The position numbers and the translations under genes are program-made. From assembly GCA_900552605.1 (NCBI GenBank), contig USAR01000054.1, positions 1-8,299 on the forward strand: 8,299 nucleotides of DNA, given 5' to 3'. The stretch is from an uncultured Oscillospiraceae bacterium (GTDB lineage Bacteria > Bacillota > Clostridia > Oscillospirales > Acutalibacteraceae). Of this stretch, positions 1 to 5,290 are shown one piece after another. Below the pieces are notes generated by a model that worked only from the letters and a program-made list of their open reading frames with translations, was not told the DNA's origin and made no database searches. The first letter of the stretch is position 1, and every line of letters starts with the position of its first letter.

Positions 1-588
1 CGTCATACCGCCCTTTGCAAGGCTTTTCATAACGTTAAGCACTTCGCCTACCATTTCGGGGTCAAGCGCTGAGGTAGGCTCGTCGAAAAGCATTATGTCG
101 GGATTCATACAAAGTGCACGGGCAATTGCAACGCGCTGCTTTTGACCGCCGGAAAGCTGTGAAGGATAGGCATTTGCTTTATCCTCAAGTCCTACGCGCT
201 TAAGCATTGCAAGCGCTTTTTCACGTGCTTCCGCTTTTGTTGCCTTTCTAAGATCAACCGGCGCTAACATAAGATTATGCAGCACATCAAGGTTTTTAAA
301 CAAATTAAAATGCTGAAAAACCATTCCCACGTTTTCGCGAACCTTGTTTATGTTTGTTGCTTTATTTGAAATATCATATCCGTCAACAATAACCTGACCG
401 GAGGTTATATCCTCAAGCCTGTTCATACAGCGGAGAAATGTAGATTTTCCGCTGCCCGACGGACCGATTATAACAACAACCTCTCCCTCATAAATATCGG
501 TTGAGATGCCGTTTAAAACCTCAAGCGTGCCAAACCGTTTCTTAAGATCCGCCACGTGAATTTTAACTGTGTCGTTCCGCTTTGTCAC
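1..588 (-). CDS. Polar amino acid ABC transporter ATP-binding protein (GlnQ/HisP type), C-terminus cut by window edge
   Basis: This is the cytoplasmic ATPase that powers import of a polar amino acid with the adjacent permease and binding lipoprotein. The 196 visible residues contain Walker [10 protein letters not shown] (42-50), the Q-loop glutamine in MVFQHFNLF (Q92), the signature LSGGQKQR (145-152), Walker B IMLFDEP (165-171) and the D-loop SALD (173-176). The reading frame leaves the window at GGMT, so the switch histidine and about 45 residues are not visible. The start is GTG at 588, with GGAGG seven bases upstream. The gene begins 26 nt inside the 3' end of the permease gene, which implies one transcript and coupled translation. 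The spacing and motifs match the one-domain ATPases of the GlnQ/HisP family (about 240 aa). The specific amino acid cannot be read from the sequence. Confidence 0.96.
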   Translation of the reverse strand, partial: MTKRNDTVKIHVADLKKRFGTLEVLNGISTDIYEGEVVVIIGPSGSGKSTFLRCMNRLEDITSGQVIVDGYDISNKATNINKVRENVGMVFQHFNLFKNLDVLHNLMLAPVDLRKATKAEAREKALAMLKRVGLEDKANAYPSQLSGGQKQRVAIARALCMNPDIMLFDEPTSALDPEMVGEVLNVMKSLAKGGMT

Positions 589-1246
589 GGTTAAGCCTCC
601 TTTCAACAACCTTTGCAGCTTTTGAAAGCAGCGTTATAACGATTAAGTACATAACGGCAACTATCGCCCAAGTTTCAAAGGATTTAAAGGTTACTGCAAC
701 AACGTTTTTTGCGCTATTAACAAGCTCCGGAAAACCTATAACCGAGAGGATCGAGGTATCCTTAAGCGTTATTATGAACTGGTTGATAATGCTCGGAATC
801 ATTGTTTTAATTGCTTGCGGAAGCACAACGCGATGCATCGATCGCCACCAAGGAAGCCCAAGGCTTCTTGCAGCCTCCATCTGACCACTGTCAACCGACT
901 GTATACCTGCGCGGATTATCTCGGCCATATATGCGCCGCAGTTCAGCGCTAAGCATATCGTACCTGCTTGCAAGGCGGAAAGGGTTACTTGTGACCCTAA
1001 GTAGTTTTTGCAAAAATACGGCACACCGAAGAAAACGAAAAAGGCAAGAACTATCATCGGAACGCCGCGGATAACATCGACGAAAATTTGAGCGATAACT
1101 CTGCAAGCACGGTTCTTCAGCACGCTCATCATTCCGAATATCAGACCGATAATACATGCAAAAAGCAAGCTGAGCAGCGCAAGCAGCAGCGTTTGTCCCA
1201 TTGCCGTGAGCAGCAGGTTGCCGTATTCAGTAACTATTCTTATCAC
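563..1246 (-). CDS. Polar amino acid ABC transporter permease (HisM/GlnP type)
   Basis: This is the membrane-spanning subunit of the importer. It has several hydrophobic helices starting with [20 protein letters not shown], an early conserved RGVPM stretch like the RGTPL of the family, and the cytoplasmic EAA loop [20 protein letters not shown] that docks the ATPase. The length of about 227 aa is typical. The start is uncertain. A GTG at 1267 gives 234 aa but has no Shine-Dalgarno sequence. The GTG at 1246, used here, has AAAGGAG 11 nt upstream and begins [10 protein letters not shown]. Its stop overlaps the ATPase start by 26 nt. Upstream, 95 nt separate it from the binding protein gene, and that gap holds a terminator-like hairpin, so permease and ATPase are probably made in smaller amounts than the binding protein. 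Family assignment is firm; the substrate is unknown. Confidence 0.93.
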   Translation of the reverse strand: MIRIVTEYGNLLLTAMGQTLLLALLSLLFACIIGLIFGMMSVLKNRACRVIAQIFVDVIRGVPMIVLAFFVFFGVPYFCKNYLGSQVTLSALQAGTICLALNCGAYMAEIIRAGIQSVDSGQMEAARSLGLPWWRSMHRVVLPQAIKTMIPSIINQFIITLKDTSILSVIGFPELVNSAKNVVAVTFKSFETWAIVAVMYLIVITLLSKAAKVVERRLNRDKAERHS

Positions 1247-1281
1247 CGAGCGTACAGCTCCTTTCACTTAATTAACAGATA

Positions 1282-1322
1282 AAAATACATAAAAGGCGGA
1301 ATACCTAACGCGGTATTCCGCC
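1282..1322 (-). terminator. Terminator-like or attenuating hairpin between binding protein and permease genes
   Basis: GGCGGAATACC at 1295-1305 pairs perfectly with GGTATTCCGCC at 1312-1322 (11 bp, 6-nt loop). Read on the minus strand, the stem is followed by TTTTATGTATTTTT. It lies 20 nt after the binding protein stop. Partial termination, or 3'-end protection of the upstream message, would raise binding protein over the membrane subunits. This arrangement is common in such operons; its strength here is inferred. Confidence 0.8.
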
Positions 1323-1341
1323 GAAAAGATTTTTTAAAAGA

Positions 1342-2127
1342 TTAACCGAGGTATTTATTGATTATCTCGTCGTATTTTCCGTTTGCCTTAATGTTCTTAA
1401 GACCTGCGTTGAAGATGTCAAGGAACTCTTGGTTGTCTTTGTTAAAGATTGCAACGCCGTAGGGTGAACCCTCGTTTGCAGTGTTCTCAAGAACTTTAAG
1501 CGGCAGGCTGCCCTCTTTGATAGAAGCAATCATAACAGGTGTATCTTCAAAGCAAGCAACTGCCTGACCGCCGATAACGGTCTGATACATTGTAGATGAA
1601 TCTTCAAGAACGGTGATTTTGAAATCGTATTTGTCTTTAAGGCTCTTTGCATAGTCGTGACCCATTGTGCCGTTCTTAACAGCAACGGTCTTTCCCTTCA
1701 GATCCTCAAAGCCCTTAATGGAAGAATCCTTTGAAACTGTCATTGTCTGAGTGCTGGTATAGTAACCGTCGGAGAATATCCAGCCTTCGCTCTTTCTCTT
1801 TTCGGTAATTGAAGCGCCGGCGATCATTGCATCTGCCTGACCTGCCTGGCAAGCTGCGATTGAAGCGTCCCAACCAAGGCTCTTAAGCTCGTAGTCAAAC
1901 TTTTGATCCTCAGCAACCGCTTTTATGATATCAACATCGATACCTACAAAATTGCCGTCTTTGTCTGTGTATTCAAACGGTTTAAAAACTGTATCTGTTG
2001 CAATTGTCCACTTCTTTGACTCAGCCTTTGATTCAGCTTTTGATTCTGTGTCTTTCTTGGTGCCGCATCCGGCAAAACAGCCCGCTGCCATAACAGCCGC
2101 AAGAGCAAATGCCAAAATTCTTTTCAT
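1342..2127 (-). CDS. Amino acid ABC transporter substrate-binding lipoprotein (family 3 solute-binding protein)
   Basis: This is the extracellular, membrane-anchored receptor that captures an amino acid and delivers it to the permease. It has 261 aa. Residues 1-21 form a lipoprotein signal with two candidate acylation cysteines, C17 (MAAGC) and C21 (CFAGC). A short Lys/Ser/Glu linker with a repeated SKAE unit follows (29-39). The mature domain shows the family 3 hallmarks: FKPFEYTDKDGNFVGIDVDI near 48-67, the ITEKR...FSDGYY region (107-123) with the likely carboxylate-binding arginine R111, LKGKTVAVKNGT (143-154), FEDTPV (193-198) and GSPYGVAI (220-227). The start is ATG 2127, chosen because GGAGG sits 8 nt upstream. 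A longer reading from 2172 would begin inside the -10 box of its own promoter and is ruled out. It is the first gene of the importer operon. The ligand is not determinable. Confidence 0.95.
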   Translation of the reverse strand: MKRILAFALAAVMAAGCFAGCGTKKDTESKAESKAESKKWTIATDTVFKPFEYTDKDGNFVGIDVDIIKAVAEDQKFDYELKSLGWDASIAACQAGQADAMIAGASITEKRKSEGWIFSDGYYTSTQTMTVSKDSSIKGFEDLKGKTVAVKNGTMGHDYAKSLKDKYDFKITVLEDSSTMYQTVIGGQAVACFEDTPVMIASIKEGSLPLKVLENTANEGSPYGVAIFNKDNQEFLDIFNAGLKNIKANGKYDEIINKYLG

Positions 2128-2171
2128 TGTTATAACCTCCAAATAATTGTGTAAAACTAAAGTCTTTACCA

Positions 2172-2200
2172 ATTATAACCGAAAAGCCGTGATTTGTCAA
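2172..2200 (-). promoter_or_regulatory. Sigma-A promoter of the amino acid importer operon
   Basis: On the minus strand, TTGACA (2195-2200) is followed by a 17-nt spacer and TATAAT (2172-2177): both boxes are perfect consensus. Transcription would start near 2165, giving a leader of about 38 nt before the binding protein ATG at 2127. No clear operator was seen in the leader. Confidence 0.9.
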
Positions 2201-2232
2201 ATAAAACAACCGAGATTCTTAAAATGTACAGC

Positions 2233-2332
2233 AAATGCGCCCACTCACTTAATATTATTAAGGTGAGCCTGCGATGCGTTTATTTTACTGTCAGCCCGGC
2301 TGAAAGTTGCACGTGTTTTAAAAAGGCTCACC
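2233..2332. repeat. Diverged direct repeat, copy A, with alternative hairpins
   Basis: Four blocks occur here in the same order as in copy B (2611-2683): AAATGCGC, GTGAGCCT, CCCGGCTGAAAGT and GTGTTTTAAAA. The segment can also fold. AGGTGAGCCT near 2261-2270 can pair with AGGCTCACC at 2324-2332, or with CTCACTTAAT just upstream, but not with both. No protein or known RNA is recognised. It abuts the left arm of the palindromic element at 2336. Confidence 0.5.
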
Positions 2333-2335
2333 GAC

Positions 2336-2512
2336 AAACACCGCCGACCGCAGCTCAGCCGGCGCCCCGGCGAGCATTGCCTTACGGCAATGCAAAAGCC
2401 GATGTAATCGGCTTTTAAAACCGTTTTTACCGCAATATTACCTGTGCCGCGTGTGCCTTTTGAAAAAAACGGTTGCGACGGGGCGCCGGCTGAGCTGCGG
2501 TCGGCGGTGTTT
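2336..2512. repeat. Palindromic multi-hairpin element 1 (177 nt)
   Basis: The outer arms 2336-2369 and 2479-2512 are perfect 34-bp inverted repeats. Between them lie three further stems in order. Stem a is GCATTGCC/GGCAATGC (2374-2381, 2386-2393) with a 4-nt loop. Stem b is AAAAGCCGAT/ATCGGCTTTT (2394-2403, 2407-2416) with a 3-nt loop. Stem c is AACCGTTTTT/AAAAACGGTT (2419-2428, 2465-2474) with a 36-nt loop. Almost every base outside the c loop is paired, so the segment could form a cruciform in DNA or a four-way junction in RNA. It contains no gene. Element 2 at 5291-5460 has the same plan in the opposite orientation. Family identity is unknown; a MITE-like or REP-like mobile repeat and a structured RNA are both possible. 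Confidence 0.85.
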
Positions 2513-2610
2513 TAACAGGTCATATAAACAAATGTAAATATAAAAATTCACTGTTTTCCGTTTCTGCCTTTTTCTATACCGAAAGGCATTGACAGCATAT
2601 GGCAAAAAAC

Positions 2611-2683
2611 AAATGCGCAGGCTGACAAAAGTAAGCCTACACATAATACTTCACCCGGCTTAAAGTGCGCTGTGTTTTTAAAA
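2611..2683. repeat. Diverged direct repeat, copy B
   Basis: This is the second copy of the block series seen at 2233-2332: AAATGCGC (2611-2618), GTAAGCCT, CCCGGCTTAAAGT and GTGTTTTTAAAA. It is shorter by deletions between blocks. Together the copies flank palindromic element 1. The rest of 2513-2732 is AT-rich and shows no gene. No convincing terminator was seen after the leftward gene ending at 2733. Confidence 0.45.
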
Positions 2684-2732
2684 TTATAATAAAAACGATC
2701 GGCTTTTTCAGGTGTGCGCTTATTATATGCGG

Positions 2733-3047
2733 TTAATTGCTTTCCCACATATGAAAGCTTCCATAGCGCAGCGAGTGACCTATGCGTTCCCTTGCCGCTT
2801 TCAGTCCTCTTGAAACGGTGGATTTATTAACGCCGCGTCGACGAGCTATTTCAGTTACTGAGATGTTTTCACTGTAATATTCCGCAACAAGCTCTTGCTG
2901 AAGCGGAGTCAATTCGGTTTTAATTATCTTTTTAACCAAATCCTTTACCTGCAGCGAAAAATTGACATTGCGTCCAAGTCCGAAGCCATCTGCAAGCCAA
3001 GGCGTGCTGTCGTTGAAAAGATCTAAGCTTACTCTTTTTGTTTTCAT
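2733..3047 (-). CDS. Small sigma-70 region 4-like HTH protein
   Basis: This 104-aa probable transcription regulator has a C-terminal half, LTPLQQELVAEYYSENISVT (46-65) then EIARRRGVNKSTVSRGLKAA (66-85), that is the region 4 type helix-turn-helix of sigma-70 proteins. In that domain a first helix senses length or spacing and the second (NKSTVSRGLKAARERI) reads DNA. No region 2 (core polymerase and -10 binding) is present, so it is unlikely to act as a complete sigma factor. It may be a stand-alone activator or repressor, or need a partner. The first 40 residues match nothing I recognise. Its ATG overlaps the stop of the upstream 71-aa gene (ATGA), so translation is coupled. It is transcribed leftward from the repressor-controlled promoter at 3320-3348 and is therefore the likely output of the XRE/ImmA switch. 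Specific targets are unknown. Confidence 0.8.
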   Translation of the reverse strand: MKTKRVSLDLFNDSTPWLADGFGLGRNVNFSLQVKDLVKKIIKTELTPLQQELVAEYYSENISVTEIARRRGVNKSTVSRGLKAARERIGHSLRYGSFHMWESN

Positions 3048-3259
3048 CTGTCTGTCACCCGGTTTTCATAATAAGAGCAAAGCTGCTTTGCCGTTTGCTT
3101 GCAATTAAGCGCATCTTCATAAAGCGAGCGTATCCTGCGGTTGAGCTTTCTGCGGCACTCCGGTGAAAGCTTTTCCGCTTGCAAACGCAGACTTTGTACC
3201 TTTTCAATTATTTCGTCCGCCTTTTTTGAGTATTCGTTTCCAAGCTCTTGCAGTGTCAT
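3044..3259 (-). CDS. Small hypothetical helical protein coupled to the sigma-like gene
   Basis: This protein has 71 aa. I do not recognise the family. It is predicted almost wholly helical and charged, with heptad-like spacing (ADEIIEKVQSLRLQAEKL, 13-30) followed by a basic stretch ECRRKLNRRIRSLY, which suggests a coiled-coil or adaptor protein. The start is ATG 3259, supported by GGAGG nine bases upstream; a longer reading from 3280 has no such site. It is the first gene after the leftward promoter (leader about 54 nt) and ends in an ATGA overlap with the sigma-like HTH gene. The tight pairing suggests that the two proteins act together, for example as a regulator and its partner. This is inferred from context only. 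Confidence 0.75.
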   Translation of the reverse strand: MTLQELGNEYSKKADEIIEKVQSLRLQAEKLSPECRRKLNRRIRSLYEDALNCKQTAKQLCSYYENRVTDR

Positions 3260-3319
3260 TTTAAAATACCTCCGTAACATTCAATTGCTGTCGGCGCTTT
3301 GTTGCGCCCTACAATCACA

Positions 3320-3348
3320 ATAATATCACACGAAACGTGTAGAGTCAA
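3320..3348 (-). promoter_or_regulatory. Leftward sigma-A promoter with an operator in its spacer
   Basis: On the minus strand, TTGACT (3343-3348) is followed by 17 nt and TATTAT (3320-3325). The palindrome ACACGAAACGTGT (3328-3340) sits centrally in the spacer with two bases free on each side. It drives the 71-aa and sigma-like genes; the start site would be near 3313. A protein bound to the palindrome would block polymerase. Confidence 0.85.
3328..3340. promoter_or_regulatory. Operator O1 (13-bp palindrome)
   Basis: ACACG-AAA-CGTGT is a perfect palindrome around a 3-nt centre, inside the leftward promoter spacer. It is the same class as O2 and O3 (ACAC-N5-GTGT). The likely ligand is the XRE repressor encoded at 3513-3905. 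Two TCACA half-motifs lie beside it (3315-3319 and 3326-3330). Confidence 0.75.
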
Positions 3349-3356
3349 GCAAAAAC

Positions 3357-3369
3357 ACACGATTTGTGT
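3357..3369. promoter_or_regulatory. Operator O2 (13-bp imperfect palindrome)
   Basis: ACACGATTTGTGT matches the ACAC-N5-GTGT pattern. It lies upstream of both promoters, centred 29 bp from O1 and 74 bp (about seven helical turns) from O3. TTTGTGA half-motifs follow at 3373-3379 and 3406-3412. It could assist looping or cooperative binding; that role is inferred. Confidence 0.65.
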
Positions 3370-3422
3370 AGATTTGTGAAATATATCTAAAATTAAGTGA
3401 TGATATTTGTGACTATTTGCCG

Positions 3423-3451
3423 TTGAAATTACACAATATGTGTGGTATAAT
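3423..3451 (+). promoter_or_regulatory. Rightward sigma-A promoter of the repressor-protease operon, with O3 in its spacer
   Basis: TTGAAA (3423-3428), a 17-nt spacer and TATAAT (3446-3451). The palindrome ACACAATATGTGT occupies 3431-3443, again two bases from either box, exactly as O1 does in the divergent promoter. The predicted start is near 3458, giving a 55-nt leader. This geometry implies autoregulation by the repressor. Confidence 0.88.
3431..3443. promoter_or_regulatory. Operator O3 (13-bp palindrome)
   Basis: ACACA-ATA-TGTGT is a perfect palindrome with a 3-nt centre, lying between the -35 and -10 boxes of the repressor gene's own promoter. It shares the ACAC-N5-GTGT pattern with O1 and O2. 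Confidence 0.75.
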
Positions 3452-3473
3452 ACTTTTGGATAAAGAGATAAGC

Positions 3474-3489
3474 CCCACACGGGTGTGGG
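3474..3489 (+). other. Leader hairpin ahead of the repressor gene
   Basis: CCCACA and TGTGGG form a 6-bp GC-rich stem with a 4-nt loop in the mRNA leader, a few bases before the AAAGGGG ribosome binding site (3497-3503). It might modulate translation or stabilise the message. No ligand motif is visible. Confidence 0.4.
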
Positions 3490-3512
3490 ATGAAAAAAAG
3501 GGGTAAAACTGA

Positions 3513-3905
3513 ATGAGTGAATTTTCTGAAAAGCTTAAGCAGCTGAGAAAAACTGCCGGCTACACCCAAGCCGAAGCGGCGGCGCTTCTTAAAATGTCGC
3601 CAAGCGCTGTCGGAATGTACGAGCAGGGTCGCAGAGAGCCTGATCTTGAAACAACACAGCGTATTTGTGAGTTTTATAAAGTGTCGCCCAACTACCTTGT
3701 AAGCGACAGCAGCGATGCACCAACCGAGGTCAGCGATATGATTATTGAACTGCGCCGTCAAATGCGCGAGTCAAAAGGTATGATGTTTGACGGGGTGCCC
3801 ATCAGCGAAGAAGATACCGAGAAGATTTTTGACGCAATGCTTCTGGCTGCACAGCTGATTATGAAACAACGCTCAACGGAGGAGCCAATAACAGATGCAG
3901 AATAA
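3513..3905 (+). CDS. XRE-family transcriptional repressor (ImmR-like)
   Basis: This 130-aa DNA-binding repressor has a Cro/CI-type HTH in residues 6-62: helix 2 TQAEAAALL, recognition helix SPSAVGMYEQGRR, then EPDLETTQRICEFYKVSPNYL. The C-terminal segment MMFDGVPISEEDTEKIFDAM followed by LLAAQLI (90-117) resembles the 'FDG-P-(S/D)EE' tail common in repressors that travel with ImmA proteases. That tail may serve in dimerisation or as the cleavage-prone part. The ATG at 3513 has AAAGGGG 9 nt upstream. Its stop lies 11 nt inside the ImmA-like gene. Its own promoter and the divergent one both carry matching palindromes, so it probably represses itself and the leftward sigma-like operon. Binding to those sites is inferred from geometry. 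Confidence 0.9.
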   Translation: MSEFSEKLKQLRKTAGYTQAEAAALLKMSPSAVGMYEQGRREPDLETTQRICEFYKVSPNYLVSDSSDAPTEVSDMIIELRRQMRESKGMMFDGVPISEEDTEKIFDAMLLAAQLIMKQRSTEEPITDAE

Positions 3906-4341
3906 AATTAAATTACTTGTGCAACAGCTTACCGAAAAATACGGTACTGCTGAGCCCGAGGCTTTATGCCGGCAAATGGGGATAGTTATTGCAGATTGTG
4001 ATTTACCCGATGTTACACGCGGCTTTTGTATGACTTTAAGTTACGGTACTGCAATTGTCACCAATCAAAAGCTTTGCCCTGAGGCGCGGCGTGCTTGCAT
4101 TGCTCATGAGCTCGGTCATGCAATGCTGCATGACGGGTTGAATTATATGTTTATACAAAAAAGCACATGTATGGTTGCCGGTCGCTACGAGCGTGAAGCA
4201 AACCTTTTTGCGGCGTGCTTGCTGATATCGAAGCTTGAACAAAGCAACGAAATCGAAGGTGCAACGGTTCCGGAGCTTTCGGCGGCACTTTTTCTGCCTG
4301 CTGAATCAATTGAGGAATATTTTAAAAATGGGAATCCCTAA
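3895..4341 (+). CDS. ImmA/IrrE-family zinc metallopeptidase
   Basis: This 148-aa cytoplasmic protease of the COG2856 (ImmA/IrrE) type has the zinc motif HELGH at 71-75 within RACIAHELGHAMLHD, and the downstream EREANLFAACLL (99-110) supplying the third, glutamate ligand. Family members cleave or inactivate a partner XRE repressor when DNA damage or cell signals call for it; ICEBs1 ImmA cutting ImmR is the type case. The start overlaps the repressor gene by 11 nt, with GGAGGAG ten bases upstream (3878-3884), so the two are made together. A strong terminator follows at 4411. The protein is at the short end of the family and its C-terminus (PESIEEYFKNGNP-like) is brief but seems complete. The likely target is the preceding repressor; the trigger is unknown. 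Confidence 0.92.
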   Translation: MQNKIKLLVQQLTEKYGTAEPEALCRQMGIVIADCDLPDVTRGFCMTLSYGTAIVTNQKLCPEARRACIAHELGHAMLHDGLNYMFIQKSTCMVAGRYEREANLFAACLLISKLEQSNEIEGATVPELSAALFLPAESIEEYFKNGNP

Positions 4342-4410
4342 AAATCAAGTTATGCTTTTACCGCAATCAAGCTTAAAATGCTCCGCTAAAGCCAATTATT
4401 ATAAAGAACA

Positions 4411-4463
4411 AAGGCAATTCGAGATTACCGCTTCCCGAATTGCCTTCTTAAATTTTCTTTTTT
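4411..4463 (+). terminator. Intrinsic terminator of the repressor-protease operon
   Basis: AAGGCAATTCG (4411-4421) pairs perfectly with CGAATTGCCTT (4436-4446) around a 14-nt loop, followed by cttaaattttctttttt. It ends the rightward operon 70 nt after the ImmA-like stop. Positions 4464-4570 show no gene or recognisable site apart from a CCGGCACGT stretch near 4489 that recurs near 4565. Confidence 0.88.
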
Positions 4464-4570
4464 ATAATAAGTAAGTGCTCTAAACAGACCGGCACGTTTG
4501 GTTTCGGTAAAAAACGTCGCACTGCAGTCTTATACTGAGTTCATTTATAAGAAGTAACCTGAATGCCGGC

Positions 4571-4719
4571 ACGTCGCTGTAAGCCCCTGCCGTACAGCCC
4601 GAGTCTGCGGCGTTGCTTTGCGCGCAGCGCCAACCGTTTTAACAATTTTTCCGCACTTGTTTTAATTGTTGCTCAAAACACAGCCTTCAGCTGTAAGCAG
4701 TTTTGAGATAAAACGGTTG
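4571..4719. repeat. Degraded palindromic element 3 (right arm missing)
   Basis: The left part GTAAGCCCCTGCCG resembles the outer arm of element 2 (GTAAGCCCTGCCG). Next comes a hairpin a equivalent, GGCGTTGC/GCAGCGCC (4609-4616, 4624-4631, one G-T pair), then a stem c equivalent, CAACCGTTTTA/TAAAACGGTTG (4631-4641, 4709-4719, perfect). The c loop contains AACAATT/AATTGTT and CTCAAAACACAGC paired with GCTGT...GTTTTGAG across a bulge. Hairpin b is absent and no complementary outer right arm follows. Instead, kinase coding sequence begins. It reads as a truncated or rearranged member of the family of elements 1 and 2. Confidence 0.5.
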
Positions 4720-5145
4720 AAAGAGTCGCCGCTTATTGCGGCGGCAGAAGAAATCGCAAAAGCAAACGAACTAAAGCTGCTGATTACAATTGAAAACGGA
4801 GTTCAATATCGCGGCGACGAATATGCCGTGCGGCAATTGATCTCCATTCTCATTGACAATGCGGTTAAATACGCCGTGGCGGACAGTCCTATCGAGTTTT
4901 ATCTTAAAAAAGCAAAAAAGGGAATTATAATATCCTGCAAAAACCGCAGCGAGAATATTGACAAGGATGAGCTGCCAAAGCTTTTTGACCGTTTTTACCG
5001 TGCCGATAAATCGCACACGGAAAGCGGCAGTGGTTTTGGAATAGGTCTTTCCATTGCACGCAGCATTGCAGAAGGGCATGACGGAACAATTAAAGCCGAA
5101 AACGAGGGCAACGATATTATATGCTTTACCGCACATCTGCGTTGA
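4666..5145 (+). pseudogene. Sensor histidine kinase remnant (ATP-binding domain only)
   Basis: An open frame of 159 codons encodes the catalytic ATPase domain of a two-component kinase: N box with N65 in ILIDNAVKYA, then DELPKLFDRFYRADKS (101-116, F box) and the G2 box SGSGFGIGLSIARSIAEGHDG (120-140, key glycines 121, 123, 125, 127). The usual G1 box DxGxG is replaced by NRSENI, a variant seen in some clostridial kinases. The sensor, membrane segments and the H box with the phospho-acceptor histidine are missing, as is a response regulator. The frame begins at a TTG without a ribosome binding site, and its first 18 or so codons come from palindromic element 3. It is best read as a 5'-deleted gene that ends with its own terminator. 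A functional domain-only protein is possible but unlikely. Confidence 0.8.
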
Positions 5146-5184
5146 TTTTTAAAGTGTAACAGTAATTTTTGAAAATATAAAAAA

Positions 5185-5225
5185 CGACAGCTCACTGCAA
5201 ACAAACAGTGCACTGTCGCTTTTAT
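5185..5225 (+). terminator. Intrinsic terminator after the kinase remnant
   Basis: CGACAG-CT-CACTG (5185-5197) pairs with CAGTG-CA-CTGTCG (5206-5218), with one 2x2 internal mismatch and an 8-nt loop, followed by CTTTTATT. It lies 40 nt after the kinase stop. Confidence 0.85.
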
Positions 5226-5290
5226 TATAGCTATTGCAAAATCGGAATTGCTCTTTAAATGTTGATTTTGTTTATCTGTCATTCTGAAAA

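Noticed and set aside
2128..2172. Longer start for the binding lipoprotein at 2172
   Set aside because: That start lies in the -10 box of the promoter, and the extra residues would spoil the lipoprotein signal. GGAGG points to 2127.
2194..2418. Open frame of 74 codons on the plus strand across repeat copy A and element 1
   Set aside because: It runs through the palindrome arms, starts inside the importer promoter region and has no ribosome site or recognisable product. The structure explains the sequence better.
3513..4341. Toxin-antitoxin system reading of the HTH plus second gene pair
   Set aside because: The second protein has the HELGH metallopeptidase signature of ImmA/IrrE, not a RES, HigB or RelE toxin, and the promoter layout is that of a repressor-protease switch.
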